64,000 nt of DNA from Pontiella agarivorans (GCF_034531395.1 NZ_JARVCO010000012.1:1-64000), one strand, 5' to 3'. Positions 9,520 to 18,155 are shown, numbered from the stretch's first letter. Numbers and translations are program-made. The notes: a model not told the origin generated them from the letters alone.

Positions 9520-10065
9520 ATGAAACGCACCGGAATAGGCAGTATACTTACTAACGCCGTGCTGCTGATTCTCGGTGGTGCACTGATCTACGGCAATACC
9601 TTTAACCGTGACCTCGGTATTAAAATCGGGGACATGATGGCCACGCCGTTCGGCAGTCTGATGCTGGGAGGTGTAATGATTGCGGCTGTGATTCTCGGCT
9701 GGGTGGCGCGTTTCGTCGGGAAAAAGGAAAAATTCATCGACTTCCAATCCGATGGCGGCTGCGTTGGGATCAGCACTAAGGCGATCAAGGACTTTATTGA
9801 ACGCGTCGGCAAAGAGTTCGGTTCGGTCAAAAGTATTGACAGCCGGTTGAATCATAATAAAGGCGGCGTGGATATAGTCATCCGTGTAAAAGTGCTCTCC
9901 GGTACAAAGATCCCCGAACTTACACAAGAGCTGCAGCAACGCGTCCGCGAGCGTGTGCGCGAATCGCTCGGCATCGACGGTATCGGTAATATCACGGTGA
10001 AAGTGGCTGAAATTGTCGGAGAGCCTACGCGGAAAACCGCCGATACGCCGCCGGTTGAGGGGTAG
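9520..10065 (+). CDS. amaP: AmaP-like membrane anchor of the Asp23 system
   Basis: A 181-residue protein with two N-terminal membrane helices (about residues 8-25 and 41-62) and a soluble C-terminal region with Asp23-like strands (GGVDIVIRVKVLSGTKIPEL). This is the organisation of AmaP, the alkaline shock response membrane anchor. I use the ATG at 9520, which follows the asp23 stop by 4 nt. An upstream in-frame start at 9448 would lie inside asp23 and lacks a ribosome site. The symbol is given by family likeness and gene pairing. Confidence 0.8.
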   Translation: MKRTGIGSILTNAVLLILGGALIYGNTFNRDLGIKIGDMMATPFGSLMLGGVMIAAVILGWVARFVGKKEKFIDFQSDGGCVGISTKAIKDFIERVGKEFGSVKSIDSRLNHNKGGVDIVIRVKVLSGTKIPELTQELQQRVRERVRESLGIDGIGNITVKVAEIVGEPTRKTADTPPVEG

Positions 10066-10076
10066 AGGATATTTTT

Positions 10077-10643
10077 ATGGATGTTGCAAAAATTCAGGCG
10101 GAGTCCCGTGCAGTTTCGGATCAGGTTTTTCGGGAACTGATCCCTGTTGTGGAGGATATTGCGGTTTTGATGGCAGATTGTCTTAAAGCCGGAGGAAAGG
10201 TAATGGCGTGCGGAAATGGCGGAAGTTCAGCCGATGCTCAACATTTTGCCGGCGAACTGGTGAATCGGTTTCTTATGAACCGGAGGCCCTACGCCGGTCT
10301 TGCGCTGAATACCGATGCATCGGTCATGACGTCGATCAGCAACGATTTTTCCTATGAAGAGATCTACTCGAAACAGGTGGAGGGGCTGGGGCGTTCCGGT
10401 GATATTCTGGTGGGTTTTTCAACCTCCGGGAATTCAGGAAATGTACTGAAAGCCTTTGAGGCAGCGAAAGAGCTGGGCATTAAAACCGTTGGTTTTCTCG
10501 GAGGAAGCGGCGGGAAAATTTTTCCGTTGTCTGATTACGCACTTCTAATTTCCTGTTCGTCACATACCCCGCGCATTCAGGAAGGGCATGAACTCATGAT
10601 GCACCTGATTTGCGAGCGTGTGGAAGAATTGATGGAAAGCTGA
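10077..10643 (+). CDS. gmhA: Phosphoheptose isomerase (SIS domain)
   Basis: It converts sedoheptulose 7-phosphate to heptose 7-phosphate for lipopolysaccharide core synthesis. The 188 residues form one SIS domain: CGNGGSSADAQHFAGELVNRF near residue 45, then VGFSTSGNSGNVLKA, and IQEGHELMMHLICERVE at the end, the GmhA/DiaA pattern. DiaA-like proteins share the fold, but the AQHFAGEL and HE-containing end favour GmhA. It lies 11 nt after the AmaP-like gene. Confidence 0.87.
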   Translation: MDVAKIQAESRAVSDQVFRELIPVVEDIAVLMADCLKAGGKVMACGNGGSSADAQHFAGELVNRFLMNRRPYAGLALNTDASVMTSISNDFSYEEIYSKQVEGLGRSGDILVGFSTSGNSGNVLKAFEAAKELGIKTVGFLGGSGGKIFPLSDYALLISCSSHTPRIQEGHELMMHLICERVEELMES

Positions 10644-10651
10644 GTTCGGCG

Positions 10652-11404
10652 ATGCGTTGGTTTTTCGCCATAGCGGTATGGATTGCAGTGCTGATCAGCG
10701 GTTGCTCCACGATGATCAACGGTGTGCCGGATGGCCCGATTCATGCCGCATATCAGCCCCTCGGTGATCCTGAAGCGGAAGCCTTTTTTTTCCAATGTCT
10801 GGATAGCCTGGAAGAGCAATACGGAAAACCCGATATACCGGTGAAGGATGTGATTTTCCGGCGTTCCAGAAAAAATGAAACGGCCCGTCGCTACCGTATT
10901 GCTGAAGATTTTTCGCTGACGCAGTGCATCAATCCGGATAACGGGGAATTTGTGGTATACATTGGTGTGGATGCCGACGGGAAAAACTACTACCCCCTGT
11001 TGACGCACGAGTGCGGTCATTTCATCAATGCCCGGATCAAGGACTGGTATATAGAGGGATTTGCCACGGTATTTTCGGAGGAAATCTGCACGGAATTCAA
11101 TAAACCTTGGGGAGACTGGGGGCGGCATTTTAACCGGTCCAGAAAAAATCCCTATGCGAGATCCTACCGTATGATGCGTGATCTGAAGGCGGCCTGTCCC
11201 GAGGCGTATCCGAAAATCATCCGTTTTACAAAAATAAACGGGCAAAGTTCGGAATGGCTTTGCATCGATATCGATGCCTGGCTGGAAACGCTCAGCAGTG
11301 TGCAATACGACGCGGCGCTTGAGATCATTGAACCTCATCTGAAGGTGCTTCGCAGGCACACCGCCTCCGGTTATACCATTGAGATTCCGTCCGCATTGAA
11401 ATAA
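10652..11404 (+). CDS. Putative lipoprotein with an HExxH metalloprotease motif
   Basis: Starting at the ATG at 10652, the protein has 250 residues, a signal helix and a lipobox (VLISGC) whose cysteine is near residue 17. The centre holds LLTHECGHFINARI, an HExxH zinc-binding motif, followed about 18 residues on by EGFATVFSEEIC, which could give the third zinc ligand. That is the zincin pattern, but I recognise no named family. The overlapping longer frame from 10610 lies inside gmhA and would destroy the signal peptide. It is probably co-transcribed with gmhA. Confidence 0.65.
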   Translation: MRWFFAIAVWIAVLISGCSTMINGVPDGPIHAAYQPLGDPEAEAFFFQCLDSLEEQYGKPDIPVKDVIFRRSRKNETARRYRIAEDFSLTQCINPDNGEFVVYIGVDADGKNYYPLLTHECGHFINARIKDWYIEGFATVFSEEICTEFNKPWGDWGRHFNRSRKNPYARSYRMMRDLKAACPEAYPKIIRFTKINGQSSEWLCIDIDAWLETLSSVQYDAALEIIEPHLKVLRRHTASGYTIEIPSALK

Positions 11405-11414
11405 GGAGGCTGAT

Positions 11415-11750
11415 ATGCCGATGCTTAATCTGAAATGTACAAAGGAAATTCCTGCGGAGCTTCTGCCTGAGCTGTCCGGCCTGATCGCCGACGGCATGGG
11501 TAAGCCGGAGCAATACATCATGGTTGTTGCTGAAAAGACGACTGTTATGATGTCCGGGGTTGAAGGCGATGCCGCATTTGCAGAGGTCAAAAGTCTTGGC
11601 GGACTAAACGCGACGGTGAACCGGGCGATCAGCGAAGACCTGTGTGAACTGCTTCATAAGCAATTGGGCATTCCGCCGGAGCGGATTTATATCAATTTTC
11701 AGTCGCTCGAAAGGGACCACTGGGGCTGGAACGGATCAACATTCGGATAA
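11415..11750 (+). CDS. MIF / phenylpyruvate tautomerase family protein
   Basis: A 111-residue tautomerase-superfamily protein. After removal of the start Met, the catalytic Pro is residue 1 (MPMLNLKCT). QYIMVVAE and the C-terminal GIPPERIYINFQSLERDHWGW match macrophage migration inhibitory factor-like proteins of bacteria. AAGGAGG lies 7 nt upstream of the ATG. The biological substrate is unknown. Its stop codon lies inside a long hairpin. Confidence 0.9.
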   Translation: MPMLNLKCTKEIPAELLPELSGLIADGMGKPEQYIMVVAEKTTVMMSGVEGDAAFAEVKSLGGLNATVNRAISEDLCELLHKQLGIPPERIYINFQSLERDHWGWNGSTFG

Positions 11751-11817
11751 CGAAGGAGTGGGCCGTGCCATGTAGGTCGGGCCCGCCCTTCGCCTTATCC
11801 GCAGAACTTACTTTTTT
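11744..11817 (+). terminator. Long nested hairpin at the end of the tautomerase gene
   Basis: CGGATAA (11744-11750) pairs with TTATCCG (11795-11801), GAAGG (11752-11756) with CCTTC (11787-11791), and GGGCC (11760-11764) with GGCCC (11780-11784). A T-rich stretch (TTACTTTTTT) follows. It may end the accB-to-tautomerase transcript, but the long arms and the stop codon within the stem are unusual for a simple terminator. Confidence 0.55.
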
Positions 11818-11941
11818 CCTGAGTCTGGATGTTCTGTGTCTGGAGGCACTGTGAGTGCCGCAGAATGTTGTTGCTGTCGATGAATGCTCTGCCACTTTCC
11901 GTTTGAAAACCTCTGCGGTGTAAAGCACTATATTAATCATC

Positions 11942-12448
11942 ATGGTAGAGATCATCAAAGGCGATATCACCGCATTAAAGGTGGATGCCATTGTGAATGC
12001 GGCAAATCCGACATTGCTGGGCGGCGGCGGAGTTGACGGGGCGATTCATCGTGCGGCAGGCCCGCGGCTGAAGGCCGAGTGCGCCATGGTCGGGGGCTGC
12101 CCGACCGGTTCAGCCAAGCTGACCGACGGCTATGATCTGCCCTCGCGATTTGTAATTCATGCGGTGGGTCCGGTGTGGCATGGCGGTTGTGAGGGGGAGG
12201 ATGAACTGTTAGCTTGCTGCTACCGTACATGCTTTCAGCTGGCTGAGGAACACCGTATTAATTCGCTGGCCTTTCCATGTATCAGCACCGGCGTTTACAA
12301 TTTTCCGTTTGAACGGGCCTGCGGAATTGCTCTGTGTGAAATTTTTCGGGCGCTGGGCGAGGGGAGCCGTGTGAGGCAGGTTTACTGCGTCTGTTTTTCC
12401 GACGAGGATTTGGAGCGGTATCAGCGGATTCTAGCCACCTTCGGGTAG
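11942..12448 (+). CDS. Macrodomain protein, probable O-acetyl-ADP-ribose deacetylase
   Basis: A 168-residue stand-alone macrodomain of the YmdB/MacroD type. EIIKGDITALKVDAIVNAAN and LLGGGGVDGAIHRAAGP form the ADP-ribose pocket with its catalytic-loop Asn and Asp. FVIHAVGPVWHGG and LAFPCISTGVYNFPFE complete it. Such enzymes deacetylate O-acetyl-ADP-ribose or remove ADP-ribose from proteins. The gene stands alone on the plus strand and overlaps the 3' end of the convergent glutaredoxin gene by 18 nt. Confidence 0.93.
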   Translation: MVEIIKGDITALKVDAIVNAANPTLLGGGGVDGAIHRAAGPRLKAECAMVGGCPTGSAKLTDGYDLPSRFVIHAVGPVWHGGCEGEDELLACCYRTCFQLAEEHRINSLAFPCISTGVYNFPFERACGIALCEIFRALGEGSRVRQVYCVCFSDEDLERYQRILATFG

Positions 12449-12718
12449 GATCTTATCGATTTCTCCGGACTCGATCATCGGTTCCAGTTTTCGCCATCCG
12501 GCAATATGCCGGTCCCCGATGAAGATCTGGGGAACAAAGTCAACGGGTCCGCCGCAGCGGCGGTACATTTCCCGGGTATTGTCCGAGTCCACAAATTCAT
12601 CGGCATCGGCGTCGTATTCGATGGCATAGGCGGTGAAGGTAATCCCGCGTTTGTGCAGGAAATCGATGGCTTCGGTGCAGAGACCGCAGACTTTGGCGTA
12701 GTAGATGTCAACATTCAT
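12431..12718 (-). CDS. Glutaredoxin
   Basis: A 95-residue thioredoxin-fold protein. It starts VDIYYAKVCGLCTEAIDFL, with a CxxC active site (CGLC in place of the usual CPYC), and has the cis-proline and glutathione-binding part DFVPQIFIGDRHIAGW. It should reduce glutathione-mixed disulfides or serve a reductase. The CGLC sequence and the long insert DADADEFVDSDN make it divergent. It lies 7 nt downstream of the outer-membrane protein gene on the same strand. Confidence 0.85.
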   Translation of the reverse strand: MNVDIYYAKVCGLCTEAIDFLHKRGITFTAYAIEYDADADEFVDSDNTREMYRRCGGPVDFVPQIFIGDRHIAGWRKLEPMIESGEIDKILPEGG

Positions 12719-12725
12719 GATGGTT

Positions 12726-13184
12726 TTACCATTTCAGCAGCAGACCGATATTATAGGACGGTCCGTCAAAATAATTTTCCTCAAGGTCATAATACCGCAC
12801 CTCGGCAAGCGCTCCGATCCAGAGGAAGGTGGCTTCCACACCGATCTGGGCAAATACGCCGGAAGTATCGTCCATTCCGCCGGCATCGGAATCCATAAAA
12901 TAATATCCGGCCCCCACACCGGCATAGGGCGAAATCATGAAGGGGAGGCGGACATTAATGGAGGCATCGAGGGGAATCATGTCTGTTTCAATGTCGTCGA
13001 AGTTTACATAACCGCCGCGCGCTTCAACGGCTCCGAAACCTAGAAAAGTTTTTTTCAGGCGCAGCCCGGCTCCTTGACCGGATGAATCTGCCTCCCAGTA
13101 GGTTCCATAGGCCGAAAGGCTGGTATCAGCGAGCGCGCACCCCGCGGCGATCAGAGCAGTACAAAGCAGTAAGAGTTTTTTCAT
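12726..13184 (-). CDS. Small outer-membrane beta-barrel protein
   Basis: A 152-residue protein with a cleavable signal (MKKLLLLCTALIAAGCALA) and alternating strands typical of an eight-stranded barrel: SLSAYGTYW, GAVEARGGYVNF, SPYAGVGAGYYF and YNIGLLLKW with a terminal aromatic. The Cys at about residue 16 could suggest a lipoprotein, but the signal continues to a better Ala-x-Ala-type cleavage site. AAGGAGG lies upstream of the ATG. Function unknown; possibly a structural or OmpA-like barrel. Confidence 0.72.
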   Translation of the reverse strand: MKKLLLLCTALIAAGCALADTSLSAYGTYWEADSSGQGAGLRLKKTFLGFGAVEARGGYVNFDDIETDMIPLDASINVRLPFMISPYAGVGAGYYFMDSDAGGMDDTSGVFAQIGVEATFLWIGALAEVRYYDLEENYFDGPSYNIGLLLKW

Positions 13185-13253
13185 GTGTGCATCCTCCTTG
13201 ATTTTAAAAACAGAACGCTATCCAAAGTTCGGAAGCGCGGCAAGATTACGTTG

Positions 13254-14135
13254 CTACAGGTTCAGGGCCCGGAGATCGAGCTGGCCTTGAAGGATCGGCG
13301 GACACCAGAAATAGTTGCCGGTTACCGGCCGGGAAAAATTGAAGAGGGCATCGGTGATGCCGTCCTCGATGCCGACCATGCGGGCCAGCTGCACTTCGAA
13401 GGAGCGGAAATCGCGGCCGAAGGCCACGAAGTTGAGTCCTTCGGCCGAAGAGTCGGCCCAGGGCATGGAGCGTCGCATCATGAATGCTTCCGGGGTGAAG
13501 CTTTCCTTTTCGGTTCGTTTGGTGTGTGCCGATGGTGGAGCATCGGCGAGCTCTTCGTTATCGCTCAGCCGCCGGCCGATGGTGCGGTCCTGCTCGTTCG
13601 GGGAAAGGGCTTTAAAGCGGTTAAGGTTGTGTACCCAGGTCTGCACGGCGGCGCAGCTTGATCCGTCGAGGCCGGGACCGGCACCTTGCAGAAAGGCGGC
13701 GTCCTGTGCCGCTTGCCCTGCGGGATTTTCTGTGCCGTCTTCATAGTCGGTGAGATCACGGCCGGAGCCGTGTTTGAACGCATCGATCGTGTGAATGCAT
13801 TCAAAGGCGTCCGAAAGCAGTCCTTTAAGGTCTCGGCTTCGGTTGATTAGAGCGCCGCGTTCCGCCCCGCGCAACCAGCACCAGAGAGCTGCGGGTGTGG
13901 AGGGAACTTCGATGCGCGCATCGGGAAGCGCCGGAAAAGTTCCAAGGTTTGGAAGGTCGGCATTCAGCTCCATGGCCAGTGAGCGGCCCACGCCGACCAC
14001 CAGATCGGTTCCGTCGGCGATGGTTTTGAGGCGCAGGAGGGCTTCGGCCGGAGAGGTTCCGGGAATGCGTTCGAAGGTCAGGTAGCGTCCATGGGCGGGA
14101 AGGTCGTCTATAATTCCGGTCTGGTAATGTGTCAT
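13254..14135 (-). CDS. Dyp-type heme peroxidase
   Basis: A 293-residue dye-decolourising peroxidase. The catalytic Asp lies in the GxxDG-like segment LTDYEDGTENPAG near residue 130. The heme-side region (SAHTKRTEKESFTPEAFMMR) and NFSRPVTGNYFWCPPIL at the end match the compact bacterial class. No Tat signal is visible, so it is probably cytoplasmic. It is a single minus-strand gene, divergent from parB across 207 nt. A palindrome copy lies within it at 13940-13954. Confidence 0.9.
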   Translation of the reverse strand: MTHYQTGIIDDLPAHGRYLTFERIPGTSPAEALLRLKTIADGTDLVVGVGRSLAMELNADLPNLGTFPALPDARIEVPSTPAALWCWLRGAERGALINRSRDLKGLLSDAFECIHTIDAFKHGSGRDLTDYEDGTENPAGQAAQDAAFLQGAGPGLDGSSCAAVQTWVHNLNRFKALSPNEQDRTIGRRLSDNEELADAPPSAHTKRTEKESFTPEAFMMRRSMPWADSSAEGLNFVAFGRDFRSFEVQLARMVGIEDGITDALFNFSRPVTGNYFWCPPILQGQLDLRALNL

Positions 14136-14342
14136 CGTTCTTTTCCTGTTGAATGGCGGGGCATTGTATATGCTCCAATAAAAGCAACGGGCGGAAAATA
14201 GTGGAAAATAAGGTGGTTTCGGCAGAGCGGATGCAGATTCCTGTGGTGGGTGTGCGGATGCGATTGGGCGACGATTAGCCTTTATTTTTGCCCGTTTTGC
14301 AGGGAATATTCGAAGCTTTCAGGCAATTTGAGAGGAAGATCT

Positions 14343-15290
14343 ATGGCGGGGAAAAAAGCAGCGCTCGGACGAGGGCTCGATGTACTCATAAAGGATGGCA
14401 CCACAGCCAAAAGAAAGGCTGTGGCTAAAAAAGCGCCGGTTAAAGCCGCACCGACAAAAACCGCTGAGGGCGAAGCCTCCGGCGTACGCGAAGTTCCGGT
14501 TTCGAAAGTGGTGGCCAGTCCGTGGCAGCCCCGGAGCGTGTTCGAGGCGGATGCACTCACAGAGTTGGTGGAGTCCATTAAGGTTCATGGGGTGCTGCAG
14601 CCGTTGCTGGTGCGTGAGGTGGGAACCAAGTTTGAACTGATTGCCGGTGAACGGCGGTTGCGTGCGTCCCAGGCGGCCATGCTTAAGCGTGTGCCGGTGA
14701 TTGTGATTGAAGCATCCGATGAAAAAGCACTTGAAATTGCTCTGATTGAAAACCTGCAGCGCGAAGATCTGAACCCGATTGAAGAGGCCGAGGGGTATGC
14801 GCTGCTGCAGAAAAAATTCAATATGACACAGGATCAGGTTGCACGGCAGGTCGGGAAGGCGAGGGCTTCCGTCGCCAACGCACTGCGCCTGCTGGAGCTG
14901 CCGGACTCTATCCGGAAGTATGTGGCGGAAGGATTGCTTTCGGTAGGGCATGCAAAGGTGTTGCTGTCGCTCGAGACAGAGAAAGATCAGGCGATTCTGG
15001 CCCGCAAAGCGATCAAGGACGGCCTGTCTGTGCGGGCTCTGGAAAAGCTGGTGAAGAAGCTGACCATGCCTCCGAAAAAACCGCGGGCGGAAAAATCAGA
15101 TCTGCCCGCCGATTATCTGCAGACGCTCACGGATGAGTTGCATCAGTATCTGGGAACAAGTATTCGGATTTCGCCTTCAAAAACGCTGGCGAACGGAAAA
15201 AAAGTGAGAGGGTCGCTGGAAATTGACTATCATGATAACGATGAACTCGACCGTCTGCTCACCGTCATCGGCTATGCGAGCGACCTTTAA
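14343..15290 (+). CDS. parB: Chromosome-partitioning protein ParB
   Basis: It binds parS sites, spreads as a CTP-dependent clamp and works with ParA in origin segregation. The N-terminal ParA-interaction segment (ALGRGLDVLI), the linker, the CTPase/N-domain (VSKVVASPWQPRSVFEADAL, then LIAGERRLRASQAAM), ENLQREDLNPIEEAEGYALL and the HTH (MTQDQVARQVGKARASVAN) are in order. At 315 residues it has normal length. The ATG at 14343 follows GAGGAAGAT; the longer frame from 14250 has no family sequence. No parA gene is next to it. Confidence 0.95.
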   Translation: MAGKKAALGRGLDVLIKDGTTAKRKAVAKKAPVKAAPTKTAEGEASGVREVPVSKVVASPWQPRSVFEADALTELVESIKVHGVLQPLLVREVGTKFELIAGERRLRASQAAMLKRVPVIVIEASDEKALEIALIENLQREDLNPIEEAEGYALLQKKFNMTQDQVARQVGKARASVANALRLLELPDSIRKYVAEGLLSVGHAKVLLSLETEKDQAILARKAIKDGLSVRALEKLVKKLTMPPKKPRAEKSDLPADYLQTLTDELHQYLGTSIRISPSKTLANGKKVRGSLEIDYHDNDELDRLLTVIGYASDL

Positions 15291-15292
15291 TC

Positions 15293-16411
15293 ATGTCTGA
15301 AAAAGAAAATAACCGCGAAGCGATGGCGAAAGAATATGATGCCGTCCATAACCGTCTTTTTGTTATTGAAATTATCGTGCTGATTGCCCTGTTGGCGGTC
15401 TTTCAGTTCACAGGGGCATCAGCGGCCCTTGCAGCCGGGCTGGAGGCCCGGTTCGGTGCCGGCCTGTGGTTTGTGACGAATGCGGTATATACCGCCGTTG
15501 CGGTTTTTGGCTTTTCGGCATTTATGCTGCCGTTAACGTACTACAGCGGCTATGTGCTGGAGCATCATTATGAATTGTCGAACGAGACGTTCGGTGAGTG
15601 GCTGGGCGATTTTGTGAAGTCGCTGTTCATTGATATTCTGCTGGCCTCAGTGCTGTTTTCGGTTATCTATGGGTTGCTGCGGTGGATTCCCGAATGGTGG
15701 TGGCTGGCTGCCGCGGTGTTCTATATTCTTTTTTCAGTGGTTATCTCTACGCTAGCTCCGGTTTTGATTATGCCGTTGTTTCATAAGTTTGAGCCGCTGG
15801 AAGAAGGAGAGCTGACGGATGCGGTCCGGAAGATGATGGATGAGGCGGGGATTAAAGTGGTCGGAGTCTTTAAATGGGGACTGGAAGAAAAGACCACCAC
15901 GGCTAATGCCGCATTTGCCGGATTCGGGAGAACCAAGCGCATTATTCTCGGTGATACGTTGCTGAGCGGCTATTCAAAGGAGGAGATTCTGGCCATTCTT
16001 GCCCACGAAGTCGGACACTATAAAAACAAGGATACCTGGCGTCTTATGGCTACCGCTTCTGTGCTGGCTTTGCTGGGATTTTTTGTGGCGAATTTTTGTC
16101 TGATCCAACTGACCGGGCTGCTGAATCTGGGTGCAATTTATGATATAGCGGCTGCACCGGTGTTTATTTTCTGTCTTTTCGTTTTCTCTCTCATTTCGAT
16201 GCCGTTTTCCAATATGCATTCGCGCCGGAGGGAATTCGCGGCAGATGCCTATGCGGTGGCGACGATGGGTTCTGCCGATCCGTTGGTTTCCGCCCTTGAA
16301 AAACTGGCCGATCAGAATCTTTCCAACAAAGAGCCTGCGGCCTGGATCGAATTTCTGCTGCACAGTCATCCCTCGATGGTACGGCGTATTGATCGAGCCC
16401 GCAACGGCTGA
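15293..16411 (+). CDS. M48 family membrane metalloprotease (Ste24/CAAX protease type)
   Basis: A 372-residue integral membrane zinc protease. Several helices (about residues 22-45, 60-80, 110-160) precede the catalytic ILAHEVGHYKNKD (HExxH) near residue 240, and the third ligand lies in SRRREFAADAYAVATMG. TANAAFAGFGRTKRIILGDTLL is conserved in CAAX prenyl protease 1-like enzymes. In bacteria these degrade or mature membrane proteins. It starts 2 nt after the parB stop. Confidence 0.93.
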   Translation: MSEKENNREAMAKEYDAVHNRLFVIEIIVLIALLAVFQFTGASAALAAGLEARFGAGLWFVTNAVYTAVAVFGFSAFMLPLTYYSGYVLEHHYELSNETFGEWLGDFVKSLFIDILLASVLFSVIYGLLRWIPEWWWLAAAVFYILFSVVISTLAPVLIMPLFHKFEPLEEGELTDAVRKMMDEAGIKVVGVFKWGLEEKTTTANAAFAGFGRTKRIILGDTLLSGYSKEEILAILAHEVGHYKNKDTWRLMATASVLALLGFFVANFCLIQLTGLLNLGAIYDIAAAPVFIFCLFVFSLISMPFSNMHSRRREFAADAYAVATMGSADPLVSALEKLADQNLSNKEPAAWIEFLLHSHPSMVRRIDRARNG

Positions 16412-16426
16412 CCCCTGCCATGAAAT

Positions 16427-18028
16427 ATGCATAGTGACGCCCAGAGTGCGCGGAAAAATCCCGGAGAATCAGGATTCTTTTCGCGGGAAGCCGTCGGTAG
16501 CGTTCCGTGGATGATTATCGGCAAGCTGGTGCTGTTTTTTGTCTATTTCGGGATCAGCATGCTCACGGTGAACGGGCTGGGCAAAGAGAAATATGGGGTC
16601 TACAGCCTGATGACCAATATTTCTCAGTATATGGTCGTGTTGTGCAGCCTTGGGCTGGGTGCGGCGCTGATGCGCTATATCCCGGAGCTGGCCGCCCGCC
16701 GGAATAAGCGAGGTCTGCAGCATCTGCTTTGGAAATCGGCGGTTCTTCAGTTTACGGCGGTGGTGCTTGTTGCCACAGTTCTGATTTTATTGCGCACGCC
16801 GCTGCAGCGTCTTTTTCTGGCAGAGCATATTGAGCATTTTGATTTTTATCTGATGCTGGCCTGCGGATTTGCAGTCCTGCTGTTGCTGAAGGATTTTGTA
16901 GGCACGGTATTTACCTCACTTTTTAAAACCCGCATTGTGGCGATTCTGTCCATGATACATGGTGTCGTCTGGCTGGTGCTGCTTTATGTCTGGCTGAAGT
17001 ACCGGCCGGAGGTGGGGGCCGTCTTTTTTGTGCAGATGCTTTCCATCACTTCGTTCTATTCGTTCGGCGCGGTACTGCTGTACCGCCATATTCACAGTCT
17101 GCCGTGGAGTGCCGATGAAACCGGCATTGGAAAACGACGCACACTGGCCTTCTCCGGGACGGTTATGCTCAGCACGATTCTGCGCATGGTAATGTTTAAA
17201 TATTCCGAGGTGTTTTTTATTGCTGCGATCGGCGGGGCCACCCTGGCCGGTGTTTATGATCTCGGTTACACACTCCCGTATACCGTTATTACGTTTCTTC
17301 CTCTCGCCTTGCTTCCGATTTTTACGTCAGCGTTCGCGGAGGCTTATGTGCGGGATCGGAGTTGCCTGGGCCGGCTGATCAGCTCTTATTATAAAATACT
17401 GATGCTGCTGGCGCTTCCGGTCGGTATTCTGGGGGCTTTTTTTGCGCCGGATGCCTATCGGATTCTATATAAAGGCGAAATGAACGAGGCCGGGGCTTTG
17501 GCCGCGATATTCTGCATTGTTTTACTGATGCCGCTGTTTTCCATGCCGCTCTCTGCCGCCATTAAAGCAAAAGAGAAAGTCCTGCATATGGTGCCCATGC
17601 TCATCCTGCAGATTGTGGTGAATCTGTTTCTGGACTGGCTGCTGATTGTGAAGCTTCGAATGGGGGTCTGGGGCGGAATCAGTGCGGTTGCGGGGACTTT
17701 TATCTGCACCATTCCGTTCCGTACAATGGTGATCCGTCGCGTGCTTGGAGGCGTCTATTTCCCGGCCGCTTTTTTCTTTCGTATAACCCTCGTTCTGATG
17801 CTGCTGGCGTGGTTGCTGCACCTATTGACCGATAAAATTGAGCTTTTCCTGTGGATGGAAAATCAGTGGCTGAACATCGGCCAGTTGTTTCTCATCGGCA
17901 TCATTTATGTGCTGATTTTTGTGCTGTGTATCCGTCGCCTGCGGCTGGTCCGCAGGGAGGATATTGAAGATTTTCAGGCTCTGGATATTCCGCGTTTAAA
18001 TACGGTGCTTCAGTTTCTGGTAAAATAA
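16427..18028 (+). CDS. Oligosaccharide flippase family protein (Wzx-like)
   Basis: A 533-residue polytopic membrane protein, hydrophobic throughout, with about 12-14 helices. The first repeat (MIIGKLVLFFVYFGISML, then KEKYGVYSLMTNISQYMVV) has the layout of polysaccharide-biosynthesis (Wzx/MurJ-like) exporters. It could flip lipid-linked glycans. No glycosyltransferase cluster is next to it; the only glycan-lipid gene in the window is the mannosyltransferase at 51403. It begins 15 nt after the M48 protease gene. Confidence 0.82.
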   Translation: MHSDAQSARKNPGESGFFSREAVGSVPWMIIGKLVLFFVYFGISMLTVNGLGKEKYGVYSLMTNISQYMVVLCSLGLGAALMRYIPELAARRNKRGLQHLLWKSAVLQFTAVVLVATVLILLRTPLQRLFLAEHIEHFDFYLMLACGFAVLLLLKDFVGTVFTSLFKTRIVAILSMIHGVVWLVLLYVWLKYRPEVGAVFFVQMLSITSFYSFGAVLLYRHIHSLPWSADETGIGKRRTLAFSGTVMLSTILRMVMFKYSEVFFIAAIGGATLAGVYDLGYTLPYTVITFLPLALLPIFTSAFAEAYVRDRSCLGRLISSYYKILMLLALPVGILGAFFAPDAYRILYKGEMNEAGALAAIFCIVLLMPLFSMPLSAAIKAKEKVLHMVPMLILQIVVNLFLDWLLIVKLRMGVWGGISAVAGTFICTIPFRTMVIRRVLGGVYFPAAFFFRITLVLMLLAWLLHLLTDKIELFLWMENQWLNIGQLFLIGIIYVLIFVLCIRRLRLVRREDIEDFQALDIPRLNTVLQFLVK

Positions 18029-18084
18029 TACCCTGTTTGATTAATGCTCGGTATAAACCTCGTAGTCCAGAATCTCCAAAGTTT

Positions 18085-18155
18085 CACCACGGAGGACCCA
18101 GAGGAACACGGAGGAAGGACTCTGTGTTCTCCGAGTCCTCCAGCGGAGCGGGTGG
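18085..18155. repeat. GGAGG-rich imperfect inverted repeat
   Basis: Between the flippase and the next gene, several units of CACGGAGG type (CCACGGAGGACCCAGAGG, CACGGAGGAA) are followed by their approximate inverse (CTCTGTGTTCTCCGAGTCCTCC). The wording resembles intergenic repeats seen in many environmental bacterial genomes. No gene is visible in 18029-18221. Confidence 0.5.
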
